This document shows, in pieces, positions 1 to 8,542 of a stretch of DNA of 64,000 nucleotides. The position numbers were made by a program, and so were the translations under genes. The notes beneath the pieces are model-generated. The model was not told where the DNA came from. It saw nothing but the letters and a program-made list of their open reading frames with translations, and searched no databases. Within the stretch, counting starts at the first letter, position 1. Each line of letters begins with the position of its first letter. Origin of the DNA: Candidatus Parcubacteria bacterium (GTDB taxonomy: Bacteria; Patescibacteriota; Saccharimonadia; Saccharimonadales; UBA4665); assembly GCA_023434325.1 (NCBI GenBank), contig JAEYSX010000002.1, positions 62,001 through 126,000 on the forward strand, read 5' to 3'.

Positions 1-614
1 AGGTTAGCTCACTCGTAGACTATATCGAGGAAGTCTCGAAAAAGAAGTCACAGGATGATTTTGCGCAGATAATTCAAGACCTTGATACCATCATAGGTCA
101 GCTAGATAACAGCGTTAAGGAAAAACGAGCTGAGATTAAAGAGACAGCAAAACAGGCCGAAGAGTTGATCGAGCGGATTAGTACTTCATACCGAGAATAC
201 GCGAATGAGCTTTCTTTTATGATGCCTGGATCTAATATCAACCAATATGACTTCGGAAAGTTCACGACCCCTAAATCAAGTGGCGTTAATGTTAATCAAA
301 TATATTTGGGAATATATTTGACATACATGCGGCTAGTGGCCGAATACGGAAGATATACCTTGCCGTTCTGCATAGACTCATTTATAAAGAATGAGACCGC
401 AAATGAAGGACTCCAGGATATGTTTAAGGCTACAGAAAAGTATTTATTAGCAATGAACTCGCAGAGTATATTCTCTATTATTGAAGAGAATGTTGAAAAG
501 TATATTACTAAACAAACTGATTTTCACAAAGTTGAGTTAGGTGACAAACTTCTTTCATCCGAACACTTTAAAGAATTGCATGAAGAAATTAAATTAATTA
601 TGGTTTCTGATTAA
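1..614 (+). CDS. Hypothetical coiled-coil protein, 5' end outside window
   Basis: The reading frame is open from base 3 to the stop at 612-614, giving at least 203 residues with the start codon outside the window. The first 55 visible residues are dominated by Glu, Lys, Asp and Gln with almost no Gly or Pro, as in a coiled coil; the remainder looks globular and soluble, with no signal peptide or membrane span. I do not recognise a family. Its base composition is clearly more AT-rich than every gene after it, which suggests separate or recent acquisition. It ends before a strong hairpin at 685-712, so it is not in an operon with the next gene. Confidence 0.75.
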   Translation, partial: VSSLVDYIEEVSKKKSQDDFAQIIQDLDTIIGQLDNSVKEKRAEIKETAKQAEELIERISTSYREYANELSFMMPGSNINQYDFGKFTTPKSSGVNVNQIYLGIYLTYMRLVAEYGRYTLPFCIDSFIKNETANEGLQDMFKATEKYLLAMNSQSIFSIIEENVEKYITKQTDFHKVELGDKLLSSEHFKELHEEIKLIMVSD

Positions 615-684
615 TATTAAGCCTATGTCTCAAGCTTAATAGCGGTTATAACTTCATCTATCGTAGTGAGCCAATTTAGAACCA

Positions 685-712
685 AATAACAGAGGTACTT
701 ACCTCTGTTATT
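685..712. terminator. Hairpin terminator after the AT-rich gene
   Basis: Two perfect 12-base arms (685-696 and 701-712) flank a 4-base loop. A short T-containing stretch follows. The hairpin separates the partial gene from the promoter of the next gene. The outer arm sequence AATAACAG/CTGTTATT recurs in another hairpin at 63533-63561. Confidence 0.75.
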
Positions 713-763
713 ATTTCGAGTAGACAGGTGGCTTAAGCTAGAAGCGCGTGCTATAGTCAACCT

Positions 764-1429
764 ATGAAGTTAGTCCTCGCCTCACAAGGCTTTACCACGC
801 CAGATATTACAGATGCCGTAAGTAAGCTAGCAAGCAAGCCACTCAAAGACCTTAACGTGGCGATCATAAACGAAGCATATACTGCCATCGCCCCGGGTCG
901 TCACCAAGGATGGCTCATAAATGAGCTCTCGCTTATCGCCGAGTACTGCGGCGGATCGTTAACCTTCGTCAACCTAAGAGCATACGATCTTCAAGAAATC
1001 GAAAAGCGCCTAGAGCTTGCCGATGTAATTTACATTGTCGGTGGCGCACAAATTACCCTACCTAAGCTCTTCCGTGAGACGGGTTTTGATCAACTCTTGA
1101 TAAAGCTGGCAGACAAAAAGATTATCATGGGTACATCGGCAGGAGCCAATGTACTCGGCGCCCACATACAAGACCCAGCATATTGGCAAGACCAGTACGG
1201 GACGTCGGAGAAGTATCTCGCCAATCCCTCACTGGGACTTGTTAAGTTCAACATCTTGCCGCACTTCGAAAGGGAAGACCACCCACGCCGTAACGCAGAA
1301 ACACTGACGCCACTCTTGCAGAACAATCCATTCCCACTCTACGGGCTAACCGACGGCCAAGCCGTCATATACAACAACGGCACAATAACGTTCATTGGCG
1401 GCAAACCAGCCAAGTTCGGCAACGGTTAA
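764..1429 (+). CDS. Peptidase E-like protein (peptidase S51, class I glutamine amidotransferase-like fold)
   Basis: 221 residues, close to the usual length of the S51 family. The segment around residues 122-128 is MGTSAGA, the nucleophile elbow of dipeptidase E-type enzymes, putting the catalytic Ser at 125; VGGAQ at about 92-96 matches the preceding conserved Gly-rich loop. Family members cleave Asp-X dipeptides or have amidotransferase-like roles; the substrate here is unknown. It should be cytoplasmic, since there is no signal peptide. A -10 box TATAGT at 752-757 ends exactly 6 bases before the ATG and there is no ribosome binding site, so the mRNA is probably leaderless. Confidence 0.85.
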   Translation: MKLVLASQGFTTPDITDAVSKLASKPLKDLNVAIINEAYTAIAPGRHQGWLINELSLIAEYCGGSLTFVNLRAYDLQEIEKRLELADVIYIVGGAQITLPKLFRETGFDQLLIKLADKKIIMGTSAGANVLGAHIQDPAYWQDQYGTSEKYLANPSLGLVKFNILPHFEREDHPRRNAETLTPLLQNNPFPLYGLTDGQAVIYNNGTITFIGGKPAKFGNG

Positions 1430-1448
1430 ATAGGTATCCGGCTTACGT

Positions 1449-3017
1449 CTAACGCTGAGGCTTGGGCAGCAGCCACGTAAAGGCCAGACCTAGCACAACG
1501 ATACCGGCGGCGACACCGGCTGTGATCTTGCTTGCCTGAATCATGCCTTTGCTGGCGGCATCACCGACAGCCTTTGTATCTTGCTTATGTTGCAGCGCGG
1601 GGATTACTGTACCAGCCGAATCGGTAACCGCATCGACATTTTGCTGGCGTACGGCCGGGGGCAGAGCAGTCGTATCGGCAATATTATTCGCGGTCGCCAT
1701 ACCGAGCGTGCCAATAAGCACCGAGCCAAGAATAGCGACTCCAAGCGCAGAGCCAAGTTGACGAAAGGTGCTCTGCAACCCCGAAGCCTGACCGGACTCG
1801 GCAACAGGAATATCCGCCAGAATAACACTGGTCAGCTGCGCGGTCGCCATCCCAACCCCCACGCCATACAAAAACAACCACAACGCAATCAGCCAGCCGC
1901 TTATCGAGGCAGACAAGGTGAGGGCAAGCGCCGCAATAGCCACCGCCTCGAGCGCCAAGCCGATCCGCACCACCGATCTACCGCCAAGCCTGCGTGTCAA
2001 CTGCGGAGTCATACCCGAAACAATAAAGGTGCCGACCGCCAGCGAGACAATGAGCCACCCCGTGCCCAGCGCAGAATACCCAAGCGCATTCTGCAAAAGC
2101 AGCGGCAAGGTAAAGAGCAGACCAAACTCGCCAAGTGCCACGACAAGCGCGGCAAGCGACCCATAGCGAAACGATTTAACACCAAGGAGCCGCAAATCAA
2201 CCAAAACCGGCTTACGCTTGCGGGCACGCGCCAGCTGATAGCGGACAAATAGTGCCAATAACAGCACGCCGCCGGCAAACGCAAAGGGTACGGGCGAAAG
2301 CGCGCCGGATTCCTGACGCCACCACCCATACTGTTGCCCCTCGATCAGCGCAAACACAATTGCACCCAATCCAACAATCGACAATCCGACCGCCGGGTAG
2401 TCCAGCCCGCGCTGCGCTTTTTCGTCGCGAGTCTCGGGCACGTACTTGACGATAAGCCACAGCACAAACAGGCCGATGGGCAGGTTGAGCCAAAACGCCC
2501 AGTGCCAGCTAAAGTGCGTCGTCAGCCAACTCCCAAGCAGCGGCCCGAGCGCCGCCATCCCCCCAATTGTCGACCCCCAGACTGCAAACGCGATGGCACG
2601 CTCTTTACCCTGATACATCGCATTTAGCGTCGAGAGGGTAGCCGGCAAAATCATCGCCGCACCCAACCCCTGAGCTAGCCGTGCCGCAATCAGCTGCGTG
2701 CCGTCCGTGGCCAATCCCGCACCGGCAGAGGCCGCAGCAAAAAGCACCATGCCATACATAAACAGCGTGCGCCGCCCATGCAAATCGCCCAGCCGACCAA
2801 AGGTAATCAGTAGCGCGGCAAACATCAAAGAATAGACCGCGTTAATCCATTCGGCCTGCGCACTATTGAGCGATAGATCGTTAATAATCACCGGCAAAGC
2901 AACGTTCACAATCGTGGCGTCCATAATAATCAACGACACCCCGAGCGCCACTGCTACAAGTGGTAGCCAATGCGCCTTGCCGGTGCCCGCACGTACAAGA
3001 GATTGATTTTGACTCAT
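1449..3017 (-). CDS. MFS drug:H+ antiporter, DHA2 (EmrB/QacA) family
   Basis: 522 residues, the size of 14-helix DHA2 exporters. The protein begins with a short polar tail and then alternates hydrophobic helices throughout. Motif A is visible around residues 75-88 (GRLGDLHGRRTLF), and the motif-C-like Gly/Pro-rich helix around 150-165 (GGMAALGPLLGSWL) marks an antiporter. Substrates of the family are hydrophobic cations, antibiotics or biocides; none can be predicted here. A GAGGAG ribosome binding site lies about 10 bases before the ATG. Two short inverted repeats at 3040-3059 and 3067-3080, just upstream, could bind a repressor. Confidence 0.9.
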   Translation of the reverse strand: MSQNQSLVRAGTGKAHWLPLVAVALGVSLIIMDATIVNVALPVIINDLSLNSAQAEWINAVYSLMFAALLITFGRLGDLHGRRTLFMYGMVLFAAASAGAGLATDGTQLIAARLAQGLGAAMILPATLSTLNAMYQGKERAIAFAVWGSTIGGMAALGPLLGSWLTTHFSWHWAFWLNLPIGLFVLWLIVKYVPETRDEKAQRGLDYPAVGLSIVGLGAIVFALIEGQQYGWWRQESGALSPVPFAFAGGVLLLALFVRYQLARARKRKPVLVDLRLLGVKSFRYGSLAALVVALGEFGLLFTLPLLLQNALGYSALGTGWLIVSLAVGTFIVSGMTPQLTRRLGGRSVVRIGLALEAVAIAALALTLSASISGWLIALWLFLYGVGVGMATAQLTSVILADIPVAESGQASGLQSTFRQLGSALGVAILGSVLIGTLGMATANNIADTTALPPAVRQQNVDAVTDSAGTVIPALQHKQDTKAVGDAASKGMIQASKITAGVAAGIVVLGLAFTWLLPKPQR

Positions 3018-3039
3018 AACCCCATAGTACTCCTCGACT

Positions 3040-3080
3040 TAAGCAGTGACGAGTGCTTATTGTTACAAGCGCTCACGCTT
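3040..3080 (-). promoter_or_regulatory. Two inverted repeats upstream of the MFS exporter, candidate operators
   Basis: TAAGCA (3040-3045) and TGCTTA (3054-3059) form a 20-base interrupted palindrome, and AAGCG (3067-3071) with CGCTT (3076-3080) forms a second one 8 bases further out. Both lie 20-65 bases upstream of the exporter start. No TetR or MarR gene is adjacent, so a cognate regulator is not identified. Confidence 0.35.
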
Positions 3081-3095
3081 AATAGTCGTCAGCAG

Positions 3096-3515
3096 CTATC
3101 GGGATGACTTAATCGCCCTACCCAAAGTAGGGATGAATATGATCACCGCAGCGGTAATGAGTATGTGCCCAAGTCCAGAAATCCCCGCCAGAGCAGGGCT
3201 TTCTTCGCCGCCGTTTGCCTCCACAAGTCCAATGGCAAACATCGCACCAACGGTCATGGCAAGACCGATCGAATAATGCCAGTAAAAGGCGCGAAACAGT
3301 TTTTTCTGAGCGCTAAGGCGATAGATTTTTTCGAGCGCCAATACAATCAAGAAAAAGAAGAAGCCGAGCGTAAGAATATGCGTGTGCAGCATAGAAAGAT
3401 GCGGCGAGTCCTGCATCCCCATGTGCTCGGTGTACGTCCGCCAAAATAACCCGACGGCCAGCCCCAAGACGCCGTATACTGCCGCGCTAATAAAAAGTTT
3501 ACGTTCTGCTGTCAT
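3096..3515 (-). CDS. DUF2871-type integral membrane protein
   Basis: 139 residues with about four membrane helices. Two His residues in the second helix (LHTHILTLGFFFF), plus one later in AFYWHYSIGLA, sit inside the membrane; this conserved pattern is typical of the DUF2871 family, whose function is unknown. The His residues could bind metal or haem, but that is inference. A run of seven G residues before the ATG serves as the ribosome binding site. It lies upstream of the MFS exporter on the same strand, but the 78-base gap and operator-like repeats suggest separate control. Confidence 0.75.
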   Translation of the reverse strand: MTAERKLFISAAVYGVLGLAVGLFWRTYTEHMGMQDSPHLSMLHTHILTLGFFFFLIVLALEKIYRLSAQKKLFRAFYWHYSIGLAMTVGAMFAIGLVEANGGEESPALAGISGLGHILITAAVIIFIPTLGRAIKSSR

Positions 3516-3711
3516 GTTTATTCCCCCCCTATCATTACTCTTACGATACCATTTCTCGACACCTTGGGTGCTATGGCAGTCTGTTTACAAACATACGATA
3601 AGATGGTATTTTTTATTTTGTGATTGCGCCTGGACGTATCTCGAGCGCTTGTAAAAAATCACCTTAACCTACAAATACCGTCACACCGCAACAAGACACC
3701 AAGGACACACC

Positions 3712-4392
3712 ATGCAGACTATCGACCGTTTTCCCGATTTAGGCTTTATCCGGCTAGGACCCGACGTAGACGATGCTACCGCCGAACTCCGTGCCTGGCA
3801 GATAAGTCATTTTATGCGGGAAGAAGTCCACGGCCCCGTCTACGAAACGGAGTTTGGCCTCCCGTATATTAGCCGCGACCCGGACACCGGCGAACTTGAC
3901 CCAAAGTCTGGCACCCCCGGGGATATCCCGTGGCGTATTGATTCTATGCGCCAAAACCACATCGTACGAGCAGACGGCTCGTACCGCGAGTATCTAGTCG
4001 CGATGCAGCTCGACAAGCGAGGTCGGGTTTCAAACGACCGACTAGCTGTTGCCGGACTCGTTGTGGCGACTAAACCAGACGGACTCTGTGCCGCCGAGAG
4101 TCACAAACCGACATACATCCAAGAAATAGACGTTGCAAGGGCATGGCGCGGCAAGGGACTCGCAGCGCACTTACTCAACTTGCTCGACACCACTCACCCC
4201 GATGACCCTCGCATAAGCGCCGAAATCTACGAAGGCAATCTGCGCTCGCAGGAGTTCTTTGGCAAATTAGGCTTTGTAATCGACACTAGCGTGAAACGGA
4301 CGAACGGCGAAGTATACAAAGGCCGCTGGCTCACTGTGGCCACTACAGGCCAAACGTTTACCAGCCGCCTTGCAGCGCTTATCCGACCATAA
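3712..4392 (+). CDS. GNAT family N-acetyltransferase
   Basis: 226 residues. The GNAT core is in the C-terminal half: the acetyl-CoA loop is seen as ARAWRGKGLAAHLL (about residues 142-155), followed by the typical final strand-helix EIYEGNLRSQEFFGKLGF. The N-terminal 100 residues (LRAWQISHFMREEVHGPVYE) carry a conserved-looking segment I cannot assign. It would transfer an acetyl group from acetyl-CoA to an unknown amine. AAGGA at 3701-3705 is a ribosome binding site and supports this ATG. Confidence 0.8.
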   Translation: MQTIDRFPDLGFIRLGPDVDDATAELRAWQISHFMREEVHGPVYETEFGLPYISRDPDTGELDPKSGTPGDIPWRIDSMRQNHIVRADGSYREYLVAMQLDKRGRVSNDRLAVAGLVVATKPDGLCAAESHKPTYIQEIDVARAWRGKGLAAHLLNLLDTTHPDDPRISAEIYEGNLRSQEFFGKLGFVIDTSVKRTNGEVYKGRWLTVATTGQTFTSRLAALIRP

Positions 4393-4463
4393 AATTGCGT
4401 CCGGTCTTCGCACACAAACCCTGCGCGCTGCTATAATAAAACGGTAACGTAAGAGGTCGTTTT

Positions 4464-4880
4464 ATGGCAAAGCAAGTGTACGTCAACCTACCGGTCAAAG
4501 ATCTGCAAAAATCGACCAAGTTTTATCAGGCGCTCGGGTTTAAAAAGAACGACATGTTCTCGGACCACAAGGGCAGCGCTATGGAGTGGTCGGACGAGAT
4601 CATTGTCATGCTCATCGCTCACGAGTTTTACCAAAAGTTTATTCCCGGCAAGCAGATCATCGACGGCAACACCACGAGCGGCGTCTTGCTCTCACTTAAT
4701 TTTGACACCAAAGAAGAGGTGCAGCAGTTTGCCGACACTGCCAAGGCCAACGGCGGCGACTACTTTAGCGTCGACTACGAAGCACCAGAGGGCGCAATGT
4801 TCGGTTACGAAGTGCTCGACCTCGACGGTAACCAATGGGAACCAGTCTGGATGAACGCAGACTTTAACCCGCAGAGCTAA
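4464..4880 (+). CDS. VOC superfamily (glyoxalase-like) protein
   Basis: 138 residues, a single VOC unit of two babbab modules. It begins VYVNLPVKDLQKSTKFYQAL, the standard first strand and helix, and ends GYEVLDLDGNQWEPVW, where the DxDGN turn and final Glu form the metal site edge. Members of this subgroup include antibiotic-binding and lactoylglutathione lyase-like proteins; the substrate is unknown. A TATAAT box lies about 25-30 bases upstream and an AAGAGG ribosome binding site follows, so this gene has an ordinary leader. A second VOC gene follows 73 bases later. Confidence 0.85.
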   Translation: MAKQVYVNLPVKDLQKSTKFYQALGFKKNDMFSDHKGSAMEWSDEIIVMLIAHEFYQKFIPGKQIIDGNTTSGVLLSLNFDTKEEVQQFADTAKANGGDYFSVDYEAPEGAMFGYEVLDLDGNQWEPVWMNADFNPQS

Positions 4881-4953
4881 AATCCCGCAGCATTCGCAGC
4901 ACCGCAAAAGCGCATGCCAAAGCACGACTCACCAAACAAAAGAGAGGTATATT

Positions 4954-5334
4954 ATGTTAACTGACTCACCGGCATTTAATGGATTCTCGGTAAACGACAT
5001 CGAAGCCGCCAAACAGTTTTACGGCGAAACTCTGGGCATAAAAATAAGAACAGAGGGAGACATGGGATTTTCTCTGATATTCCCTACGGGCGGCACCACA
5101 TTTGTATATCCAAAGCCCGACCATCAGCCCGCCACATTCACCATCCTTAACTTTCCTGTCGAGGACATAGACGAAGCACACAATCAGCTGGCAGATCGCG
5201 GTGTCGTTTTCGAACACTACGAAGGCATGCAGCAAGACGAAAAAGGCATCGTCCGCGCAAACGAAAACGGCCCCAACATAGCATGGTTCAAAGACCCTGC
5301 AGGAAACGTGCTGTCTATTATCAACGAGGGGTAG
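4954..5334 (+). CDS. VOC superfamily (glyoxalase-like) protein
   Basis: 126 residues with one VOC fold. The N-terminal half shows SVNDIEAAKQFYGETLGI, and the C-terminal half ends IAWFKDPAGNVLSII, the classical FxDPxGN strand of fosfomycin-resistance and glyoxalase-type proteins. AGAGAGG lies about 7 bases before the ATG. It is only distantly similar to the VOC protein just upstream and probably is transcribed with it. The substrate cannot be told from sequence. Confidence 0.85.
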   Translation: MLTDSPAFNGFSVNDIEAAKQFYGETLGIKIRTEGDMGFSLIFPTGGTTFVYPKPDHQPATFTILNFPVEDIDEAHNQLADRGVVFEHYEGMQQDEKGIVRANENGPNIAWFKDPAGNVLSIINEG

Positions 5335-5335
5335 T

Positions 5336-5506
5336 CGACACGCCAAGTCGTGCGAACATCCCCAAAAACCCTTCCTCAGATCAAAAGCCCTGCTCGATAA
5401 AGTAGAATCGGCGCTAAGCCAGGGGCCCAATGCCATAAAGATCCACCTCAAAGACCAGGATCCCAACCAGACATACGCCCAGCATTTACGACACCTAGAC
5501 GCCTAA
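5336..5506 (+). pseudogene. Possible gene remnant without a start codon
   Basis: Directly after the VOC stop, frame 2 stays open for 56 codons and reads like protein (for example ALLDKVESALSQGPNAIKIH) to a TAA at 5504-5506. There is no ATG, GTG or ribosome binding site, and the frame differs from the VOC gene. It may be the tail of a decayed gene, or a lost C-terminal extension of the VOC gene; I cannot name it. Confidence 0.3.
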
Positions 5507-5536
5507 CGTACGGATGGCTTTTGCTATACTCTCTAT

Positions 5537-5962
5537 ATGTCTCGACTCGTCTCTCAAAAAATGGGCATCAGCATAGACCAGCAAGTCCTGGTTATTGATG
5601 GTCCTGCCGAGAGTGTCGACGCTATCAATTTGCCCGCAGCCCACGCAACCTCAACAGAGGCAGGGCAGACCTTTGACCACGTTATTCTTTTTGCAATAAC
5701 CCAAGAAGATCTGGATTCGCGTTTCCCGCAGTACAAACAACACATCAACAGTACAGGAAAGCTATGGATTGCCTGGCCAAAGGGCGGGCGACTGAGCACC
5801 GATCTCAACATCAAAGAGGTGATTCGCATTGGCTACAACCACGGGCTAGTCGAGAGTACCAACCTGCGCATCGACAACACCTGGACAGCGCTCAAATTCA
5901 CCCACCCCAAACCCGGCAAACAGTACAACAACAGCTACGGAACTTTGCCGCAACATCAATAG
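5537..5962 (+). CDS. DUF3052-type protein
   Basis: 141 residues. The stretch GKLWIAWPKGGRLSTDLNI, followed by VIRIGYNHGLVE and a Trp-containing strand (NTWTALKFTHPK), is the recognisable core of DUF3052 proteins, which are common in actinobacteria and have no known activity. It is soluble and probably cytoplasmic. TATACT at 5525-5530 ends exactly 6 bases before the ATG, with no ribosome binding site, so the mRNA is probably leaderless. The N-terminal half (about 1-70) resembles an alpha/beta subdomain of methyltransferase-like folds, but no SAM motif is visible. Confidence 0.75.
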   Translation: MSRLVSQKMGISIDQQVLVIDGPAESVDAINLPAAHATSTEAGQTFDHVILFAITQEDLDSRFPQYKQHINSTGKLWIAWPKGGRLSTDLNIKEVIRIGYNHGLVESTNLRIDNTWTALKFTHPKPGKQYNNSYGTLPQHQ

Positions 5963-6075
5963 CCGCACATGACTCCTCAAAGCAACCTAGCTAATCTTGC
6001 AAAGCAAAGCTAAACCCAAAACTAGCAGCAAGTGAAATGGCTTGTACAGCGTTTGTCTTGGAGCGAAAGCTTACA

Positions 6076-6756
6076 CTATTCCAGAGATTCAGGCCATCGC
6101 CCTAAGGCAAACCTGGTTAATGCCTCAATCTGCTCGGCTCCACCGTCAAAATATGCAGGGGGCAGTGGAGCTTCATCTGGATAATCGCCTTGCAGCGTTC
6201 TAAGACCCATTTCATCCCAGATTTCCATACTCGGGGACGCCGGTAACGCTGCGGGCACATTGCCATCGGTGCCTATCTCAACGGCAAGACTGACTCCAAC
6301 TCCGCCTGCATGCTCGCTATCTAATGGTGCGGCCGATATCTCATAGTTAGCATTCACGATTGCACACCAGTCTTTACCCGAACCATCGAATACTCTAGCA
6401 TGCCACGATGCCATTGCAAGCGGACGGTGCGAGTCTCGGGGGAATTCCACGACTTCTCCGAGCACGCTAAACATACCTGCAACCGCGAAACCGTCCCCGT
6501 TTCGATCGGGCGTTATGTATTCTGTGTACATCGCGTGCTGTGTTTCTCCCAGCTGCTGTAATTGTTCTGACGATAATTTGCCATGCCGTGCTATGACCCG
6601 TTTCCAGTAACTGTATTCAAAATACCCATTTACTTGAATGGGTCGCGTACCTAGCCCACCAATAGCGCTGATAAGCCTGCGCACGCTCCCTACAGTTCTC
6701 TCATCAGTATGGAAGGTGGGCACTCGCTCAAATGCCTTGTTTTGCTCATTAGCCAT
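6076..6756 (-). CDS. Hypothetical protein
   Basis: 226 residues, soluble, no signal peptide, no motif I recognise. It has a mixed alpha/beta look with a Trp-rich centre (ASWHARVFDGSGKDWCAIV) and an acidic, Pro-rich C-terminus. Codon use matches neighbours. It stands alone, in opposite orientation to the genes on both sides, and the AT-rich region before its start (6757-6780) could hold the promoter, but no clear -10 at leaderless distance was found. Confidence 0.65.
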   Translation of the reverse strand: MANEQNKAFERVPTFHTDERTVGSVRRLISAIGGLGTRPIQVNGYFEYSYWKRVIARHGKLSSEQLQQLGETQHAMYTEYITPDRNGDGFAVAGMFSVLGEVVEFPRDSHRPLAMASWHARVFDGSGKDWCAIVNANYEISAAPLDSEHAGGVGVSLAVEIGTDGNVPAALPASPSMEIWDEMGLRTLQGDYPDEAPLPPAYFDGGAEQIEALTRFALGRWPESLE

Positions 6757-6941
6757 ATTAGGATAATTTTACCATATGTTAGCTAAAAGTCAAATAATAT
6801 ACGGTTGGCCTAGGGTCTGGTTTTGCCTTAAGCGGACTGAAAAGCAGTCTCTACCTAGATCCTCGCGAGCCACGATGGCCGCCCTCGGCTTATTCGCTAC
6901 TTACCCCAATAAAGCGTATAGTTAGGATAAAGGGGCAATCA

Positions 6942-7436
6942 ATGAAGCATCACATAGGAAAAACCAGTAACGGCGTGTCGGTGTACGCGCAGCTTATCGG
7001 CTCGCAAGCCGGAAAGCGCATAGCCCAGCAACCGCAGCTTTTGACACTAGCAAAAGAAATGTTTTCCGAGGTCGCACTACACGACTCCGAAATCCGCATG
7101 GAGTACGACATAAACCAGCCGACAGGCTATGACTTTACCGTCGAGACAACCGAACAAGATACCATTTTTTACGGACGTTTTCTAAAAGACGATGTTTACA
7201 CGCGCTTTGTAAAAAACGGCAAACCCCGTTCTACGACATATCTAAGCGTTGTGCTATCTAAACAAGGCGACAACAGTTACGAACTGTCCGACATCTGGAT
7301 CGGCTGCCTCAGACCACCGCGCCCAGGCAGCGCTAACGAAACAGCAGAAAGCAAACCATTCTGGCTAAATCACGCCCGCGTCCTAGACAATCAGACCCTG
7401 CAGATGAAAACCGTAACCAAAACGTGCCCATACTAG
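6942..7436 (+). CDS. Hypothetical protein
   Basis: 164 residues of no recognised family. The central region (EIRMEYDINQPTGYDFTVE) is beta-rich, suggesting a beta-barrel or ligand-binding fold; there is no membrane span or signal peptide. A TATAGT box around 6918-6923 and an AAAGGGG ribosome binding site before the ATG make this an ordinary leadered gene. It is followed by about 230 bases in which I see no gene. Confidence 0.65.
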   Translation: MKHHIGKTSNGVSVYAQLIGSQAGKRIAQQPQLLTLAKEMFSEVALHDSEIRMEYDINQPTGYDFTVETTEQDTIFYGRFLKDDVYTRFVKNGKPRSTTYLSVVLSKQGDNSYELSDIWIGCLRPPRPGSANETAESKPFWLNHARVLDNQTLQMKTVTKTCPY

Positions 7437-7668
7437 TCGGCAAGACCACTCCGCACCCAGGGGTAAAACGCCCAAAAAAGCAGAGAGCCGGCCGACCATC
7501 GATGACAACCGATGTAAACCAGTCTGGGTAAATCAGGGCTTAACACGCAAGACTAATAACGCCCAGCAGGCTGACGACAAAAGGCCAGGCAAACGTCTAC
7601 ACTCCATACCAGACGTAGCACCCCTGTCGGATATTGATATTTTTAACATTACCTGTTATAATATAATA

Positions 7669-8154
7669 ATGACCAGCCCTTACTCTTCTGCACCCTCCAC
7701 TGTGTTCGAAGCAAAGTGGGAGCAAACAAGCGGCCACGTATTCCGATCCGAGCCTCACGGCGTCATGGCTTTTGCTGATGACTTTCCAAGGATGCCTATG
7801 CAGGTGGTAATTGCCCCTGCAAAGGGAACGCCGGGTCGTCGCAGCCACCTCTTTGGCCCGGACGTAAGCCCCACAATGCGCAGAAAAGTCCTAGAAGTCA
7901 GCTCATTTATCTGTGCAAAAATCCTGGAGCACTGCGATCCAGATCAAAGAGAGATGCTAACGGTAGAGGGGTTTGGCGTAGAGGACCATCCGCACGCCGT
8001 AGCCTACGCTGGCGCAAGAAGAGAGGGCATAAACCGCTACACGGGGCCTGTCTTGGGCGCAGAAGCTGTCCGGCGAACGACCAAACTTATAACATTTTCA
8101 CCAGACGAGACCGCAGAAATAGTAAACATCTTGGACAAAATCGATCGTTTTTAG
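7669..8154 (+). CDS. HIT-like (histidine triad) protein with a degenerate triad
   Basis: 161 residues. Residues 105-116 (VEDHPHAVAYAG) resemble the HIT active-site strand HxHxH: the first two histidines are H107 and H109, but the third position is Ala or Tyr. Earlier sequence (DDFPRMPMQVVIAPAKG, 38-53) fits the HIT substrate strand. HIT proteins hydrolyse or transfer nucleotidyl groups from nucleotide conjugates; activity here is uncertain because the triad is incomplete. TATAAT at 7657-7662 ends 6 bases before the ATG, so it is probably leaderless. The 454-residue protein at 56416 has a similar HPH motif. Confidence 0.6.
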   Translation: MTSPYSSAPSTVFEAKWEQTSGHVFRSEPHGVMAFADDFPRMPMQVVIAPAKGTPGRRSHLFGPDVSPTMRRKVLEVSSFICAKILEHCDPDQREMLTVEGFGVEDHPHAVAYAGARREGINRYTGPVLGAEAVRRTTKLITFSPDETAEIVNILDKIDRF

Positions 8155-8217
8155 TCAAAGCTGGCTTACAAAAATAGCACCGGTCGTACACCTCAGGCTC
8201 TTTGCTATAATCATAAG

Positions 8218-8538
8218 ATGAATCACGCAAAAACAAGCAAAGAAACTGTCGATCATATAGCCAACCTCCTTAGTCCTGCCGGGACTGTGCGCACACGCAA
8301 TATGATGGGCGGTTTTTTGGTATATCTAGACGAGGTACTTATCGGCCAGATCAATGCGGGACACTTGCATATCAAGATCACCGAGGCGGGCAATAAGTAC
8401 GCCGACCGCTTGCAAACCGCCGAACCATACCCGGGCGCTAAGCCCGCGTTTAGAGTTTCTGAGGATGTTCTAAACAACGCCGACTGGCTGGTCGACTTTT
8501 TGACCGCAACACGAACAGAACTAAAAAAAGAAGGGTAA
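8218..8538 (+). CDS. TfoX/Sxy N-terminal domain protein
   Basis: 106 residues, the length of a lone TfoX-N domain. The order TVRTRNMMGGFLVYLDEVLIG, then HIKITEAGNKYADR, then FRVSEDVLNNADWLVDFL matches the family, which in proteobacteria includes the competence regulator Sxy but in most bacteria is a stand-alone protein of unknown role. TATAAT at 8206-8211 ends exactly 6 bases before the ATG, so the message is probably leaderless. A VOC gene follows after 4 bases with its own ribosome binding site, making a two-gene operon. Confidence 0.8.
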   Translation: MNHAKTSKETVDHIANLLSPAGTVRTRNMMGGFLVYLDEVLIGQINAGHLHIKITEAGNKYADRLQTAEPYPGAKPAFRVSEDVLNNADWLVDFLTATRTELKKEG

Positions 8539-8542
8539 AACC

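Noticed and set aside
1581..2627. Long plus-strand frames opposite the MFS exporter
   Set aside because: They are low-complexity antisense frames caused by the GC-rich codon pattern of the exporter and have no start signals.
7437..7668. Small gene in the 230-base gap after the 164-residue protein
   Set aside because: No frame has a start with ribosome binding site or -10 box and protein-like composition; only the promoter of the HIT-like gene is evident.
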